Source of the DNA: Opitutales bacterium
GTDB taxonomy: Bacteria > Verrucomicrobiota > Verrucomicrobiia > Opitutales > JAJFLR01
NCBI GenBank assembly: GCA_021772565.1
Contig: JAJFLR010000030.1
Span: 44,031 to 108,030 of the forward strand
Length of the DNA: 64,000 bases
Reading direction: 5' to 3'
This document shows, piece by piece, positions 29,318-37,381 of the stretch. The notes under the pieces were generated by a model. The model ran no database searches. It was not told the DNA's origin and saw nothing but the letters and a program-made list of their open reading frames with translations. The translations under genes and the position numbers were made by a program. The stretch's first letter is position 1; each line of letters begins with the position of its first letter.

Positions 29318-29359
29318 GATTACCACATCCCGATTTTACATCGGGACACGCAATGACAG

Positions 29360-30073
29360 TTATTTAATCAACTTCGGTTTCGCCAATACAAGAAAACAAG
29401 CCGAAGAAATTCCTGCTGATCCGAAAATCATACACATCACCATGATTTGATAACGTGCAGCAATCAACGGTGATATTCCCGATAAGATCTGTCCGGTCAT
29501 CATCCCTGGCAATGAGACTAAACCTACAGCAAATAACGAATTTACTATTGGAATCAGCGAAGCCTGAAATGCAATATTGCGTGCTTTCTCAAAAGGAACA
29601 TCACGCTCAATTTCTGCATATAATCGTTCCACGGCTAAACTCACACTGTTCATTGAATTGGCAAATATCATTCCTGCGATAGAGATCATGTACTGCGGCC
29701 AATACCAAGGTTGCAGATTGAGCACGGCTTGGGTGACAACTATTAGTGTAGATCCTCCTCCGATTACGATCGACCAAAAAGCATGTTTGAATAGAATCAG
29801 TCGTTGAGTTTTTATTGTGCTAAGAGCAATCCAACTTGAGGAAAAAAGCATGACAGTTAAAATAGCCAGCACTAACCAGGCGCTATTAGAATCAAAAATA
29901 AAAGTTAAAAAATAACCGATGAGCAGCAGTTGAATAAGCATTCGTACTACAGCATAAAGCGCATTTTTATAATCGAGTGCCCATTTAACCTGAATGCCAA
30001 TAACGGCAATAACGGGAATAAATACAAAAAGTAAATTTACCAAGGGTATCGCTTGCACGGAATCATTCATCAC
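29360..30073 (-). CDS. fetB: UPF0014/FetB-like ABC transporter permease
   Basis: The 237-residue membrane protein has about seven helices. It carries the family signature A-L-Y-A-V-V-R-M-L-I-Q-L-L-L-I-G-Y near residue 36, M-N-S-V-S-L-A-V-E-R-L near residue 140, and S-L-P-G-M-M-T-G-Q-I-L-S-G near residue 187. This matches the YbbM/FetB family, described in E. coli as the permease of an iron exporter with the ATPase FetA. No FetA-type ATPase gene is adjacent here, so the partner is elsewhere or the function differs. It is six bases downstream of the inositol monophosphatase gene and presumably co-transcribed with it. Confidence 0.87.
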   Translation of the reverse strand: MMNDSVQAIPLVNLLFVFIPVIAVIGIQVKWALDYKNALYAVVRMLIQLLLIGYFLTFIFDSNSAWLVLAILTVMLFSSSWIALSTIKTQRLILFKHAFWSIVIGGGSTLIVVTQAVLNLQPWYWPQYMISIAGMIFANSMNSVSLAVERLYAEIERDVPFEKARNIAFQASLIPIVNSLFAVGLVSLPGMMTGQILSGISPLIAARYQIMVMCMIFGSAGISSACFLVLAKPKLIK

Positions 30074-30079
30074 GATATT

Positions 30080-30841
30080 TTATCTACATATAAAATCCTT
30101 CTGAGCGGCGGCCCAGGTTTTGTATCCGAAGCGAAGATTTTTATTTTTTTCTATATCGATGACACCACCTGCGGCAATAACGAGTGCCAGTCCCGCGGCG
30201 ATATCCCAAATTCTTGTACCTTCTTCGTAGTAGACATCGAATCTTCCGGCGGCGACATAGGCTATTGCTAATGACGCAGTCCCTATTAAGCGTACTTTTT
30301 GAAAGACTTGAACTTTACCAATGTAATTTTGTAGATCATCGGATTCATAACTACAACCCGCTGGAAATCCAGTTACTAACGATGCTTTGTTAATATTATC
30401 GGCCCAGTTAGGAATGTGTTTGTTCCCATTAATGTAAAATCCTTCGCCAACGATTCCGGTGAAAATTTCATCTCTGTTAAAATCATAAATAACTCCGAGT
30501 ATCGGAGTCTCGCCACGAAACAAACCTATGCTGACACAATTTAATGGAACTTCACGCAAGTAATTATAGGTACCATCTAACGGATCAACGATCCAATAGT
30601 ATTGATCGTCATTAAGTAGACTTTCATCGCCACCTTCTTCTTCTCCAACGATTGGTAATGAAGTTTCACTACACAACATTTGGCGAATCAGTTTTTCAGA
30701 ATCGATATCAGCCTGTAATTTAACGTCCTTTAAATCTTCATAATTTATTTTTTGATTGCTACCAGTACCCTGCAATAATTTTTCACCCGCTGCACGTGCA
30801 GCTCTAACTGCCAAATTAAGCCAATTTTTTTGATCACTCAT
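30080..30841 (-). CDS. Inositol monophosphatase family phosphatase (SuhB/CysQ-like)
   Basis: The 253-residue Mg-dependent sugar-phosphatase-fold enzyme shows the three metal-site motifs: V-G-E-E-E-G-G-D-E near residue 66, D-P-L-D-G-T-Y-N-Y near residue 85 and W-D-I-A-A-G-L-A-L near residue 213. The family includes inositol-1-phosphatase, fructose-1,6-bisphosphatase type IV and CysQ (PAP phosphatase); sequence alone does not choose between them. Pairing with a FetB-like permease gives no hint of substrate. The length is normal. The start at 30841 (M-S-D-Q-K-N-W-L) matches the usual start of such proteins. Confidence 0.9.
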   Translation of the reverse strand: MSDQKNWLNLAVRAARAAGEKLLQGTGSNQKINYEDLKDVKLQADIDSEKLIRQMLCSETSLPIVGEEEGGDESLLNDDQYYWIVDPLDGTYNYLREVPLNCVSIGLFRGETPILGVIYDFNRDEIFTGIVGEGFYINGNKHIPNWADNINKASLVTGFPAGCSYESDDLQNYIGKVQVFQKVRLIGTASLAIAYVAAGRFDVYYEEGTRIWDIAAGLALVIAAGGVIDIEKNKNLRFGYKTWAAAQKDFICR

Positions 30842-30924
30842 ATTGCTAATTTATTTAAATCCATTGTAACTTAATCAAGAGTATTATTTTCATGAGTCGG
30901 ATTTAGCTAATTTTAAATATAGAA

Positions 30925-31842
30925 ATGCACGATAATTCACCTGAGATTTCAGTAATCATTCCAAACTATAATCGTAGTGAAATATTGAATAAGGCTGTGG
31001 ATTCTGTTCTTCATCAGACATATAGAAAATTTGAACTTATTGTCGTTGATGATGGTTCATCAGTGAATATTGATTTCATAAAAGATAAAATTATTGATGC
31101 CGGCCATCAATTTATAAAGCATGATAAAAACAGAGGTGTTGCCGCTACCAGAAATTCTGGTATTAAGAAATCAAAAAACGAGTGGATTGCGCTGCTTGAT
31201 TCTGATGATTCTTGGCATCCTTTGAAACTTGGAAAGCAGGTAGAATTTTTAACTCAAAACAGAGAGATTAAATTTTTTCAATGTCGAGAGAATTGGTATC
31301 GCAATGGAAAATTACAAAATCAAGGCAAACAGCCGACCATGCCAAATGGTGATGGCTTTTTTGAATCTATTAAGAATTGCTGTATCAGTTCATCAACGGT
31401 AATGTTTAAGCGAAATTTGTTTGACGAATTTGGTGGATTTAATGCAAGTATGAAAGTTTGTGAAGATTATGATCTCTGGATAAAAATCAGTTCAAAGTAT
31501 TCTGTCGGATTATTGGACGAATTTCTGGTTGATAAATTTGCCGGGAATAAAGATCAGCTATCATTACGATACCCAGCTATGGATCGTTTCAGAATATTTT
31601 CATTGGCAAATATTCTAACAAATAATGATTTGTCCAAAGCGCATGTAGACGCAGCTGTAACTGTTTTAAGAAACAAACTTAAAATTTTAATTGATGGGGC
31701 AAGAAAGAGAGGCAATAAATTTATCAACGAAATCTATAGTGAATTATTAAAACAAATTTCGATAGGGGAGAGAGAGTTGATAGAAAAAAGTGTCCGAGAC
31801 GTTATTGACAAATTGGAAGCAATTATGAATTTGGATATGTAG
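30925..31842 (+). CDS. Family 2 glycosyltransferase
   Basis: The 305-residue cytoplasmic GT-A enzyme has nucleotide-sugar-binding V-I-I-P-N-Y-N-R near residue 9, S-V-L-H-Q-T-Y-R-K-F-E-L-I-V-V-D-D-G-S near residue 28, the DxD-like L-L-D-S-D-D-S-W near residue 93 and the catalytic-base region C-E-D-Y-D-L-W near residue 178. The enzyme would add a sugar to a glycan or lipid; donor and acceptor are unknown. It stands alone rather than in a polysaccharide cluster and is divergent from the phosphatase gene. The C-terminal 80 residues are charged and helical. Confidence 0.9.
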   Translation: MHDNSPEISVIIPNYNRSEILNKAVDSVLHQTYRKFELIVVDDGSSVNIDFIKDKIIDAGHQFIKHDKNRGVAATRNSGIKKSKNEWIALLDSDDSWHPLKLGKQVEFLTQNREIKFFQCRENWYRNGKLQNQGKQPTMPNGDGFFESIKNCCISSSTVMFKRNLFDEFGGFNASMKVCEDYDLWIKISSKYSVGLLDEFLVDKFAGNKDQLSLRYPAMDRFRIFSLANILTNNDLSKAHVDAAVTVLRNKLKILIDGARKRGNKFINEIYSELLKQISIGERELIEKSVRDVIDKLEAIMNLDM

Positions 31843-31846
31843 TAAT

Positions 31847-32090
31847 AAATTTAGGCGATTAGGTAGGGACTGTCTGTTTTACGATGTTTATGAATTCCAA
31901 TATTAAGCCAACGGATGTGTAGGGACACACATCCCTACCTTTTTCGAATTCTTCAACGATATAAATTTTAGGCGATTGGGTAGGGACGGCTGTCCCTAGC
32001 CGTCCGTCTTACGATTTCACAATATCAACTAATTTCCAACATTAAGGCAACTGATGTGGGGGGACAGACGTCCCTGCCATATCTCAACTG
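31847..32090. repeat. Two tandem copies of the TAGGGAC...GTCCCTA repeat
   Basis: Unit A (about 31847-31965) and unit B (about 31966-32090) both run aaatttaggcgatt(a/g)gg, tagggac, tcttacgat or tttacgat, ccaa(t/c)att, aagccaac or aaggcaac, and then a second tagggaca/ggggaca palindrome. Each unit holds two hairpins of the type gacggctgtccctagccgtc. Further relatives lie at 51620-51722 (inverted orientation) and, reduced to one hairpin, at about 47292-47322. Transcribed, each would give strong stem-loops. There is no coding capacity. Confidence 0.65.
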
Positions 32091-32178
32091 CATAATCATT
32101 CATTGACTTAATAAATTTTGCTAACTAAATAAATTTTATTAACAAAAATAATAACCCTTAAGTAGAAAGGACACCTTT

Positions 32179-32814
32179 ATGGATTATGTGCTAACTGATA
32201 TGGATGTTAGAGTTCTTGGTTGTTTAATGGAAAAAAAGATGACAACACCTGCTTACTATCCACTCACTATGAATGCTCTGGTAAATGCCTGTAACCAGAA
32301 AGTAAATCGCGAACCAGTTGTCGATTACCATGAGTCTGAACTGCATGATATAATCTCAAGTTTGAAAGATAAGCATTTACTTTGGCAAATGCACAGTGGT
32401 CGTGTTCTAAAATACAAGGAAAGATTTTCTGAATTAGAAGAATTATCTGAAGCTGATGCTGCAATAATATGTGTCATGTTACTGAGAGGGGGTCAAACTG
32501 CCGGGGAGATTCGGCAAAGGACAGATCGCATGCATTCATTTGAAAATCTTGCAACCGTGACTGAGGCAATAGAAAATTTATGTGATCGCGGATTTGTTAC
32601 ACGTTTACCGAGACAGCCAGGTCGTAAAGAAACTCGTTACACACATTTATTATGTGGGCAGCCAGAAGTAGGTGAAGATGGAATAGTTACTTCAATTGAT
32701 CAGTCAATCGATGATGAACGGGTTAAAAATCTTGAAGAAAAAGTAGAAGTTTTAAGCAACGAGTTAAATGAGTTGAAAGAAAAATTTTCAGAATTTCAAA
32801 AACAATTCGAATAG
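32179..32814 (+). CDS. yceH: YceH family protein (DUF480)
   Basis: The 211-residue protein belongs to the DUF480/YceH family, a tandem winged-helix fold. Family motifs: L-G-C-L-M-E-K-K-M-T-T-P near residue 12, Y-Y-P-L-T-M-N-A-L-V-N-A-C-N-Q-K-x-N-R-E-P near residue 25, V-M-L-L-R-G-G-Q-T-A-G-E-I near residue 99 and L-P-R-Q-P-G-R-K-E-T-R-Y near residue 142. The C-terminal 35 residues form a coiled coil. The biochemical role is unknown; the fold suggests nucleic-acid binding. An AAAGGA Shine-Dalgarno sequence lies nine bases before the ATG. Monocistronic. Confidence 0.92.
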   Translation: MDYVLTDMDVRVLGCLMEKKMTTPAYYPLTMNALVNACNQKVNREPVVDYHESELHDIISSLKDKHLLWQMHSGRVLKYKERFSELEELSEADAAIICVMLLRGGQTAGEIRQRTDRMHSFENLATVTEAIENLCDRGFVTRLPRQPGRKETRYTHLLCGQPEVGEDGIVTSIDQSIDDERVKNLEEKVEVLSNELNELKEKFSEFQKQFE

Positions 32815-32888
32815 AAGTTTTAAATTAAGAAAATAGTCATAGTTCGCCACTGTGTGTTGCACCTCGAGATGACAAATTAAAGGTAGTT

Positions 32889-32930
32889 ATCATTGCGAGT
32901 CCCGATGTTAAATCGGGATGAAGCAATCTA
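32889..32930. repeat. Short GTCATTGCGAG-type repeat upstream of the dehydrogenase gene
   Basis: The sequence attgcgagtcccgatg, then ttaaatcgggatgaagcaat, is a compact copy of the repeat seen at 28.85 and 29.33 kb; tcccgatgttaaatcggga is itself an inverted repeat. It lies within 30 bases of the start codon of the alcohol dehydrogenase gene, so it has replaced or become part of that gene's leader. Confidence 0.6.
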
Positions 32931-32958
32931 TTTGAATTATTATACAGACCTAAAAATT

Positions 32959-33972
32959 ATGAGTAAAATTGAAGTTAATGCATTCGCTGCACAAGATGTT
33001 GGCGAGAAATTTAAACCGTTCCAATATGAGTTACCCGAAATTGGCGCTGAAGAAGTTGATATAAAAGTAGAATACTGTGGAATCTGTCATTCTGATCTGA
33101 GTATGTTAAAAAATGATTGGGGGGTGACGCAGTACCCATTTGTTCCCGGACACGAAGTTGTCGGTAAAATAGTTAGGGCAGGGGATGCAGTTAAAGGTGT
33201 ATCAGTTGGAGATGTAGTCGGTCTAGGTTGGTTTTCACATAGTTGTTTGCATTGCAATCAATGTTTATCAGGTAACCACAATCTATGTGCAAGTAACGGA
33301 CAAACAATTGTTGGCAGATACGGTGGTTTTGCTGACTTTGTAAGGTGTCATTGGCTGTGGGCAATTCCTTTAAATAATAAGATAAACAGCTATAGTGCCG
33401 GTCCGTTATTTTGTGGTGGCATAACTGTTTTTAGTCCGATGCTTTTAGCTAATTTAAAACCTACAGATCGAGTGGGGGTTATTGGTATTGGCGGACTCGG
33501 TCATTTAGCATTACAGTTTTTAAATAAATGGGGATGTGAAGTAACGGCATTTAGTTCTTCAGATGAAAAGTCAGAACAAGCTAAAAAATTTGGAGCACAT
33601 CATATTATAAATTCAAATAATGAAGATGATCTTAAGGAGATTTCTGGGTCACTCGATTTTATTATTAATACGACTAACGTTAATCTGAATTGGCAACTTT
33701 ATTTAGAAGCCTTGGCTCCGAATGGCAAGTTCCATACTGTGGGTGCATTACTCGATCCAATACCTGTACAAGCATTTACTCTAATCAGTGGGCAGAAATC
33801 GATTTCCGGTAGTCCGTTAGGCAGCCCGGCAGTAATCAGATCAATGTTAGAATTTTGTGCCAGGCATGACATCGCACCAATGACAGAGGAATTTAAACTT
33901 GAAGATGTGAATGAAGCCATGGATCACCTCGAATCTGGTAAAGCACGATACCGTGTTGTGTTAAAAGTTTAG
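32959..33972 (+). CDS. Zinc-dependent alcohol dehydrogenase (cinnamyl-type, YahK-like)
   Basis: Medium-chain dehydrogenase. Catalytic zinc ligands are in C-G-I-C-H-S-D and in P-G-H-E-V-V-G. The structural zinc loop is C-L-H-C-N-Q-C-L-S-G-N-H-N-L-C, and the nucleotide fold has G-I-G-G-L-G-H-L-A-L-Q-F. The sequence follows the NADP-dependent YahK/CAD branch that acts on a broad range of aldehydes. I choose the Met at 32959 (M-S-K-I-E-V-N-A-F-A-A), giving 337 residues; the in-frame Met at 32893 would translate a palindromic repeat. Monocistronic; no regulator nearby. Confidence 0.92.
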   Translation: MSKIEVNAFAAQDVGEKFKPFQYELPEIGAEEVDIKVEYCGICHSDLSMLKNDWGVTQYPFVPGHEVVGKIVRAGDAVKGVSVGDVVGLGWFSHSCLHCNQCLSGNHNLCASNGQTIVGRYGGFADFVRCHWLWAIPLNNKINSYSAGPLFCGGITVFSPMLLANLKPTDRVGVIGIGGLGHLALQFLNKWGCEVTAFSSSDEKSEQAKKFGAHHIINSNNEDDLKEISGSLDFIINTTNVNLNWQLYLEALAPNGKFHTVGALLDPIPVQAFTLISGQKSISGSPLGSPAVIRSMLEFCARHDIAPMTEEFKLEDVNEAMDHLESGKARYRVVLKV

Positions 33973-34086
33973 TTTTGGACGCTATATTTGTGTCAGTGTT
34001 AGAAGAATAATAAATAATTATATCGGTAATCGCTTCGTCGTCATGGGTTTATTTCTTCACTTAAGCGACACCGATACAAGGTCTTT

Positions 34087-35888
34087 TCATTTGAACCTGT
34101 TATTTGAAACTAATTGATAGGCGACAGATGGATAACGCTGGCATTTTTCGAATATTTCTGGCCATGAACTTGTTTCAGCCAGCATTGTTTTGAGTTTGAT
34201 TAGCGTTGCTCTGAGTATTGCCAAATTCGCGTTGAGGGTCCATTTTTTCGAGCGCGTTTTGTCTTCTTCCCATAGCGCATCTCGCACCCAGTGGTTGTTT
34301 ATTTCGCTTCCGTTCCAATGGCCTCGTATCGCTTCGGCAAAGTATTGAGCACTGCCCGGCGACGGGGAACGACTGCTTAGGTAATAGCGTTTGGTCTTTT
34401 CGACTTCACTTGTTTTTATTGATTCTTTTTCTACGACTATCAGGCTTCGGGCGTAAGGTAAACTAACCGCTGTTGGCTCAATCGCATATACGTTGACTTT
34501 ACGTGCTTCGAGGCGTCCATGTCCTTTGTCTAAACTGGTGTATTCAAAAGGGGGGTGCCCCTCGAGAGTTCGCAGGCGTGTTGGTGGGCTTTTCGTCTTT
34601 CATCTTTTAGCTGAAAAAGGTAGTCGCCTCCTTTTTCCACTATGGTTCGTGCATCGTTTTGATTGCAGTATAGAGCGTCTGCACTTATCAGAGCGTTTTC
34701 CAGATTGGTTTTCTTATAGAGTTTACGTGCTACTGTAAGTTCTCCATCTTTTTTATTATCTTCGGTTCTGGGTTTTTCATCTGCTATGCCTATGGCTATG
34801 GGCGCGCCGTTTTCATGATCGCTCAGGCATATGGTTAATACGCGGTCACGTACGTATTTTCCATCTATTGCAAGACAACGTGGTAGTGTGCCTTCGTGAG
34901 TTTGCAGCCATTGCGAGAGGGCATGGGCAAATTGATGCGGGTCGATTTTTCCGAGCAGGTTATAGAGTGTTTTGTAACTGGGTGCGCATCGCAAGCGGCT
35001 GTTTTTCTTTGTTGGCCAATCCAGCCAAACACGTTGTTCGTGAGTGAGAAACTGGCCATAACGTTGTATCGCGGCCAATGTTTTGCGCCCGGCAAGTAAC
35101 CCCATCGCAATGAGCGTAAGTAACGAGGAGGCCGGATAACTCCGATTCGATGCTCGTGGGTCTTTAACCTTATTACGCAAGCAATCCCGCAAGGTTTCCA
35201 TTTGCACTTTCTTCAGGGGTAAGGCTCTTTCGGGACTTTGCTTGTTAGCTCCTTTTTGATAAGCTAACGGTAAATCAATCGCCTGTAATATACGGCGTGC
35301 GTTTCGGTTCAAAGACTTCATCCAAAGTTTTTTGGGACGTCCATGATGTTGATAATAGTCGATACGATGTCGTGAAAATCCTTTAGTCAACCCACAAGGT
35401 TCCCAGCCGGAAGCTTTATAACAGGTACCCTCAAATTGTTCGATATCAGTAAAAGTTTCAGCCAGCAGCGGACAATAACCATGGATGGATTGCCAATGCC
35501 GGGGTAACGCTTTGACTCCAAGCCCCAATGCGCGTGAAGCCAGATTGGGCATTCGCGTTTGTGATAAAACCAGGAACCGCCTATTTTGCACAAGCAATCC
35601 GAGCCGTTCAGCCCGCTGGACATCGCTCCAGCCAATCCAGGCATCTCGATCCGCTAACTTCAAAACCGCCGGCCCCCATTCCAACAAGGCCACCCAACGT
35701 CCTTTGTATTCGACAACCTGAATCAATGTTTTTCCTATCGGCGGAATTGCTCCAAGGTAATGTTCAGACTCAAAAAGTTCTTCAGCAATTTTTTGCTCAT
35801 CCTTTTGAAGTATTCTTATGGTAATATCTTTCAAGATGATCTCTGTGGGATCAAACTCGAACACTTGTTTGGTTTTTAATTCTTTCAT
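34087..35888 (-). CDS. ISAs1-like transposase with N-terminal DUF4338 (DruA-like) domain, -1 frameshift
   Basis: Residues 1-205 or so match DUF4338, the domain of DruA in the Druantia system: H-Y-L-G, V-A-L-L-E-W-G-P, F-T-D-I-E-x-F-E-G-T-C-Y-K-A-S-G-W, S-R-H-R-x-D-Y-Y and R-P-K-K-L-W. Residues 240-600 are an ISAs1-type DDE transposase: A-I-D-G-K (first Asp), S-A-D-A-L-Y-C-N-Q (second Asp), D-Y-L-F-Q-L-K and R-G-H-W-N-G-S-E-I-N-N-H-W (Glu region). The frame breaks at a run of six C (34550-34555 on this strand's complement); stepping back one base continues the protein to 34087, about 600 residues in all. The start at 35888 is chosen because the second copy (63380) starts at the same point after the same hairpin. 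GC content is higher than in the neighbours, a sign of transfer. Confidence 0.85.
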
Positions 35889-35916
35889 CCCACCATACCT
35901 CATATAAAATGCTGGG
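35889..35916 (-). promoter_or_regulatory. Hairpin directly upstream of the transposase start
   Basis: Read on the gene's strand, cccagcat (35916-35909) and atggtggg (35896-35889) pair at seven of eight positions around a 12-base loop, ending at the base before the chosen ATG. The second copy has a perfect version with a three-base loop at 63361-63379. The hairpin would form in RNA reading in from outside and could hide the start codon, as known for some other insertion sequences. Confidence 0.5.
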
Positions 35917-35922
35917 ATTTAG

Positions 35923-36741
35923 CAAGCTTTTTTTATAATCTCCTATTTTATCAGCTTTCTCACCGCTAAAAGAAAAAGCCGTGAATTAAATAGAGATTTA
36001 GAAAAAATATTATTGAAACTTAGTTTTGGTCCTGAAAAAGAACGATTAATTTATGAACTCAATTTGGCATTTGATGATTTTGTTGACACTACATTTGAAA
36101 TAGATTCTGCAAATCAGGAGCTAAGTTCGGCACAGTTAGAATTTAAACATCAAGTTGCACTCGGTTTGCGGATACAGAATGAACGTGAAATATTTCGCAA
36201 AAGATCTGCCGCAATTATTCAAGGTTTCCGGACACGAGATCTTGCATTCCGAGTTTTTAGAAATGAGGCCCTAGAACAGTATAAGACACTATTTGATCTG
36301 GCCGCACGCTACAGTTACCTTTCAGCTAAAGCGTATGACTATGAAACCGGTCTACTCGGTACAGAAGCCGGTGATGAATTCTTAAATGAGTTTATTGCAT
36401 CAAGAGCAATAGGAGTCGTTGTTGATGGTGACCCGCAATTTGCCGGTAGTCAAACGGGTGATCCAGGGTTATCCGGATTGTTAGCAAAATTAGACAATGA
36501 TTACTCCGTTGTCGAATCGCGTTTAGGATTTAATAACCCGGATACCTATGGAACTACTTTCTCACTGAGAAACGAACTGTTTCGTATTTTATCAACTACT
36601 GAAGGGGATGATGCGTGGCAGGAAATTCTAGAAGGAAGTGTCGTCGATAATCTGTTAATTAGAATATTATTTGTGGTTAAATTATCAATATTAAATAAAA
36701 TTATATCCGTTAGAGTTGTATTTCCCAAAATGGTATTTTGA
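35923..36741 (+). pseudogene. Fragment of a larger protein truncated by the insertion sequence
   Basis: A frame is open from 35923, directly at the edge of the insertion sequence, with recognisable residues from about 35962 (L-T-A-K-R-K-S-R-E-L) to about 36657 (G-S-V-V-D-N-L). There is no plausible start codon, so the 5' part of the gene has been removed. The protein is helical and Leu/Glu-rich, with F-R-K-R-S-A-A-I-I-Q-G-F-R-T-R-D-L-A-F-R-V-F-R-N around residue 75 and Y-D-Y-E-T-G-L-L-G-T. The last 27 codons are low-complexity and look like out-of-frame read-through, so the 3' end is also damaged. It resembles segments of giant hypothetical proteins of Planctomycetota and Verrucomicrobiota; no function assigned. 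Confidence 0.6.
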
Positions 36742-36903
36742 AATTAGATTATTAGAATAGTAAATAAAGGATGTAAGCTATAGAAGAGACAACTAAGTAC
36801 ATTTTCTTTAAATTTTAAAACAGTGAGTTTATTAAGTTAAAGTGATTGCTATAAAAATTTTCGTTTAATGTAGCATACCACAAAAACCTCCAATGTAGGG
36901 CTC

Positions 36904-36946
36904 GAGCGTTCGACTGAGACTTCGGAGTGAGCTCAGTCGAACGCTC
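36904..36946. repeat. Perfect 15-base inverted repeat inserted in the element
   Basis: gagcgttcgactgag (36904-36918) and ctcagtcgaacgctc (36932-36946) are exact reverse complements around a 13-base loop. The sister element at 28.9 kb lacks this block: its ggttcgag runs on to the cttgctcgatgcc that here follows the palindrome. It is thus a separate small insertion or expansion. Confidence 0.7.
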
Positions 36947-37014
36947 ATGCCGAAGTCTTGCTCGATGCCATAGTGGCAGAAATCAGATGGAGAACATTCG
37001 TGGCTCCTTGCAAG

Positions 37015-37174
37015 GAGGCTGTTGAAAAACAGTAAGACTACGCAATTGTCATTGCGAGAAGCGAAGCGCCGCGGCAATCCAGACCGTGGAATGCTGATAG
37101 ATTGCCGCGCCATCATGCTGATGGCTCGCAATGACAAAAGTGTACAATATCATTTGCTATTTTTCAACAGCCTC
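37015..37174. mobile_element. MITE with GAGGCTGTTGAAAAA ends, copy 2 (CAAG duplication)
   Basis: The ends gaggctgttgaaaaa and its exact reverse complement bound a 160-base unit; caag flanks both sides (37011-37014 and 37175-37178). The interior has the same tcattgcgag/ctcgcaatgaca inverted pair as copy 1. The sister element at 28.9 kb carries the uninterrupted target gcaagcaaaggcc at the matching position. The duplication caag is the complement of copy 1's cttg, so the preferred target is CTTG/CAAG. Confidence 0.82.
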
Positions 37175-37381
37175 CAAGCAAGGGCCTTACATTATAATCA
37201 CATAATATGTAATTATAATTATAAACGCGTAAATCGTTATTGTAATAATATAAAAATATTTATGGCATTAGTTATAATTTCTGAAATAGTTAAAATGTAA
37301 TATATTTATAGGGTGAATTATTTACTCGCAATATCCTGAACAATAGTAGATTATGCACTCAAAAAACAAAAACAACAACCT

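Larger units (their letters stand above)
28845..29355. repeat. GTCATTGCGAG-type repeat split by nested elements
   Basis: At the left, ttatcgcgagtcccggtg and gaaatcgggacga (28849-28880) end in ggcgatccatgac; at the right, cccgattttacatcggga and acgcaatgaca (29329-29356) are the complementary half. Both halves match the short intact-looking copy at 32889-32930. The elements at 28926-29317 lie between the two halves, so this looks like three layers of insertion. No coding sequence: apparent reading frames are translated repeats. Confidence 0.55.
34060..35922 (-). mobile_element. Insertion sequence of the DUF4338-ISAs1 type
   Basis: The transposase gene plus its hairpin leader. The transposase-start side ends near 35917-35922, where identity with the second copy (63350-63382) fades after the motif CTAAA(T)CCCA(G/C)CAT. 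The other end is not defined: the sequence after the stop codon (34087 downward) shows no obvious inverted partner. No target-site duplication was found by eye. It cuts the gene whose remainder lies at 35923-36741. Confidence 0.55.
36841..37276. mobile_element. Terminal-inverted-repeat element (TATAGC(A/G)ATTGCCATAAAT family), copy 3
   Basis: The left end (agtgattgctataaaaattt, then tcg) and the right end (atatttatggcattagttata) are diverged versions of the family ends. The interior shares gcatacca, the tgtaggg(c) to (g)ccttaca core and ctcgatgcc with the copy at 28926-29317. Two later insertions sit inside: a palindrome at 36904-36946 and a MITE at 37015-37174. There is no gene. Flanking sequence 36742-36840 and 37277-37381 is AT-rich and featureless. 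Confidence 0.65.

Noticed and set aside
29012..29356. 114-residue reading frame in the repeat nest
   Set aside because: It runs across the MITE and outer element; the R-F-A-S-R-N-D-type peptide is a translated repeat, also seen at 36865-37137 on the other strand.
34493..35824. Several frames opposite the transposase
   Set aside because: They are antisense shadows of the DUF4338-ISAs1 gene, which has clear domain motifs.
34060..36741. Complete Druantia defence system
   Set aside because: Only the DUF4338 domain is present, and it is fused to a transposase; no druB-druE or helicase gene is adjacent.
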